The notes under the pieces were generated by a model that was not told the origin of the DNA, made no database searches, and saw nothing but the letters and a program-made list of their open reading frames with translations. Made by a program: the position numbers and the translations under genes. Below are positions 5,739-6,753 of a DNA stretch of 6,753 nt, piece after piece; position 1 is the stretch's first letter, and every line of letters begins with the position of its first letter. Source of the DNA: Bacteroidales bacterium UBA2632 (GTDB lineage: Bacteria > Bacteroidota > Bacteroidia > Bacteroidales > Dysgonomonadaceae); NCBI GenBank assembly GCA_002359825.1, contig DENY01000259.1, forward strand, positions 1 through 6,753. Direction: 5' to 3'.

Positions 5739-6753
5739 ATGAGGCCTATTAGATCCTCCAAATTAATTCTTAACATAAGTGTCATGATGAATAATTTTTC
5801 GTTTTTACTAATAGTTATTACTTTATTAGCTTTTTCGTCTTGCATGCAAGATCATCCAAACGAATTAGACATTAAAAAAGAGGTGCAAATTAACGCTTTT
5901 ATTACAAGCTCATCTACAAATATTGCCACAAGAGCAAGTGACCAAACATGGGATGCTGGTGATGCGGTAGGCGTTTTTATGAAAAAAGCAACGATCTCTC
6001 TTTCCAACTCTGCGCTTGCTGAAAATGCAAAATACGTAGCAGATGGTTCTTTGTTGTTTCAGCCTGCTACGGAGGACGATAAAATATATTTTCCATTCAA
6101 TAATGCGAAAGTAGATTTTATATCATACTATCCCTATCAAGCCAACCTTGATGGTTTGGTGTATCAGGTAGATGTTTCCAATCAGACCAATTTGGAAGAT
6201 ATTGACTTGCTCTATTCTAATAATGTTTCATCAGTCAGCTCTGTTGACGAAAACATAAACTTGTTATTCACACATCAGTTGACGAAGGTGGTTTTAGATA
6301 TATCTACGAATAATACGGGCAAAGACTTGACGGGTCTTCAAGCAAAGATAACGAATGTAAATACAAAAGCCTCCTTTTCGTTAGTTGATGGGTCGCTAAC
6401 TAATGCTAATGGGCCAAGTGAAATTGCTTTTAATGTAAATGAAGATGGCAAAAGGGCAGAAGCAATATTACTTCCTATTGAAACGTTGACAAATGAAGTT
6501 TTAGTTATCACTTTGGGTGCTGTTTCCTATTCATATCCACTTACCAATTCAGTCTGTATTTCATCTTTTAATAAATCCACTAAATACAATTTCAGCATTA
6601 CATTGCAACCAGGACAAGGGCCTGTTTTAAATCGAGTGAATGCTACTATAACAGATTGGGAAACTATAAGAGAAGATATTATTGTTAAAGAAGATGGTGC
6701 TACTACTCCACCCGAAGAGGGAGGGGCTACTCCAGTTGACCCTGACCCTGACC
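5739..6753 (+). CDS. Fimbrillin-family surface lipoprotein (3' end beyond window)
   Basis: The frame is open from ATG 5739 to the window edge (338 codons). A hydrophobic signal segment (FLLIVITLLAF) leads to a lipobox-like LAFSSC, with Cys35 as the likely lipidated residue. ATGs at 5784 and 5787 are in frame and give a more usual 19-residue signal peptide, but without the basic residues (Arg2, Arg5, Lys8) that the longer form has; the start is undecided. The mature part follows the Mfa-like/fimbrillin pattern (PF13149 type): ATRASDQTWDAGDAVGVFM (residues 63-81), VDFISYYPYQ (residues ~128-137), DLLYS, LLFTHQLTKVVLDI, ITNVNTKASFSLVDG, then a beta-rich end with ATITDWE. Such proteins are exported, lipidated and built into pili or surface adhesins. 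After the domain comes a Pro/Glu/Gly/Asp linker (TTPPEEGGATPVDPDPD), so a second domain probably follows. It has its own promoter. Confidence 0.88.
   Translation, partial: MRPIRSSKLILNISVMMNNFSFLLIVITLLAFSSCMQDHPNELDIKKEVQINAFITSSSTNIATRASDQTWDAGDAVGVFMKKATISLSNSALAENAKYVADGSLLFQPATEDDKIYFPFNNAKVDFISYYPYQANLDGLVYQVDVSNQTNLEDIDLLYSNNVSSVSSVDENINLLFTHQLTKVVLDISTNNTGKDLTGLQAKITNVNTKASFSLVDGSLTNANGPSEIAFNVNEDGKRAEAILLPIETLTNEVLVITLGAVSYSYPLTNSVCISSFNKSTKYNFSITLQPGQGPVLNRVNATITDWETIREDIIVKEDGATTPPEEGGATPVDPDPD
6738..6753 (+). repeat. GACCCT tandem repeat encoding Asp-Pro
   Basis: Two full copies of GACCCT and a partial third reach the window edge and code for DPDPD. The 6-base unit keeps the reading frame, so copy-number change would lengthen or shorten the linker without breaking the gene. 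The full repeat number is not visible. Confidence 0.7.

Noticed and set aside
5560..5801. Possible inverted repeat (GAAAAATAATTATT versus AATAATTTTTC) flanking the fimbrillin promoter, suggesting an invertible switch
   Set aside because: The match is imperfect and made only of A and T in AT-rich DNA, and no recombinase gene is nearby.

Overview
The window looks like a stretch of chromosome from a member of the Bacteroidales (Bacteroidetes). Four things support this: a type III glutamine synthetase of the Bacteroides kind, a short stand-alone mannose-1-phosphate guanylyltransferase, a fimbrillin-family surface lipoprotein, and several promoters of the Bacteroidetes form TTTG-N(18-21)-TAnnTTTG. 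Base composition is AT-rich, especially between genes. The genus cannot be fixed from this sequence alone. I see no transposase, integrase, CRISPR array or rRNA.

Layout. Bases 1-105 are the last 34 codons of a membrane protein whose tail resembles the C-terminus of CcsA/CcsB cytochrome c biogenesis proteins. glnN (257-2458, +) follows and ends at a strong hairpin (2491-2530). The mannose-1-phosphate guanylyltransferase gene (2561-3637, -) converges on the same hairpin from the other side. A tRNA-Leu(CAA) gene (3857-3940, +) has its own consensus promoter and a 16-bp terminator stem. A compact three-gene minus-strand operon (5484 down to 4041) runs toward that terminator. It encodes a UPF0158-family protein, a 66-residue four-cysteine protein, and a pRiA4b ORF-3-like protein (PF07929 type). 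From a shared AT-rich intergenic region (5485-5738), a fimbrillin-family lipoprotein gene runs rightward (5739 to the window end). It is cut off by the window inside an Asp-Pro repeat linker.

Function. glnN assimilates ammonia. The guanylyltransferase makes GDP-mannose for surface glycans. The fimbrillin is an exported surface or pilus subunit. The UPF0158/four-Cys/pRiA4b module has no known biochemical role and is the least described part of the window. Its tight spacing and single recognisable promoter suggest that the three proteins work together, but this is inference. Otherwise the region reads as ordinary chromosome; I did not find a clear new defence or mobile system.
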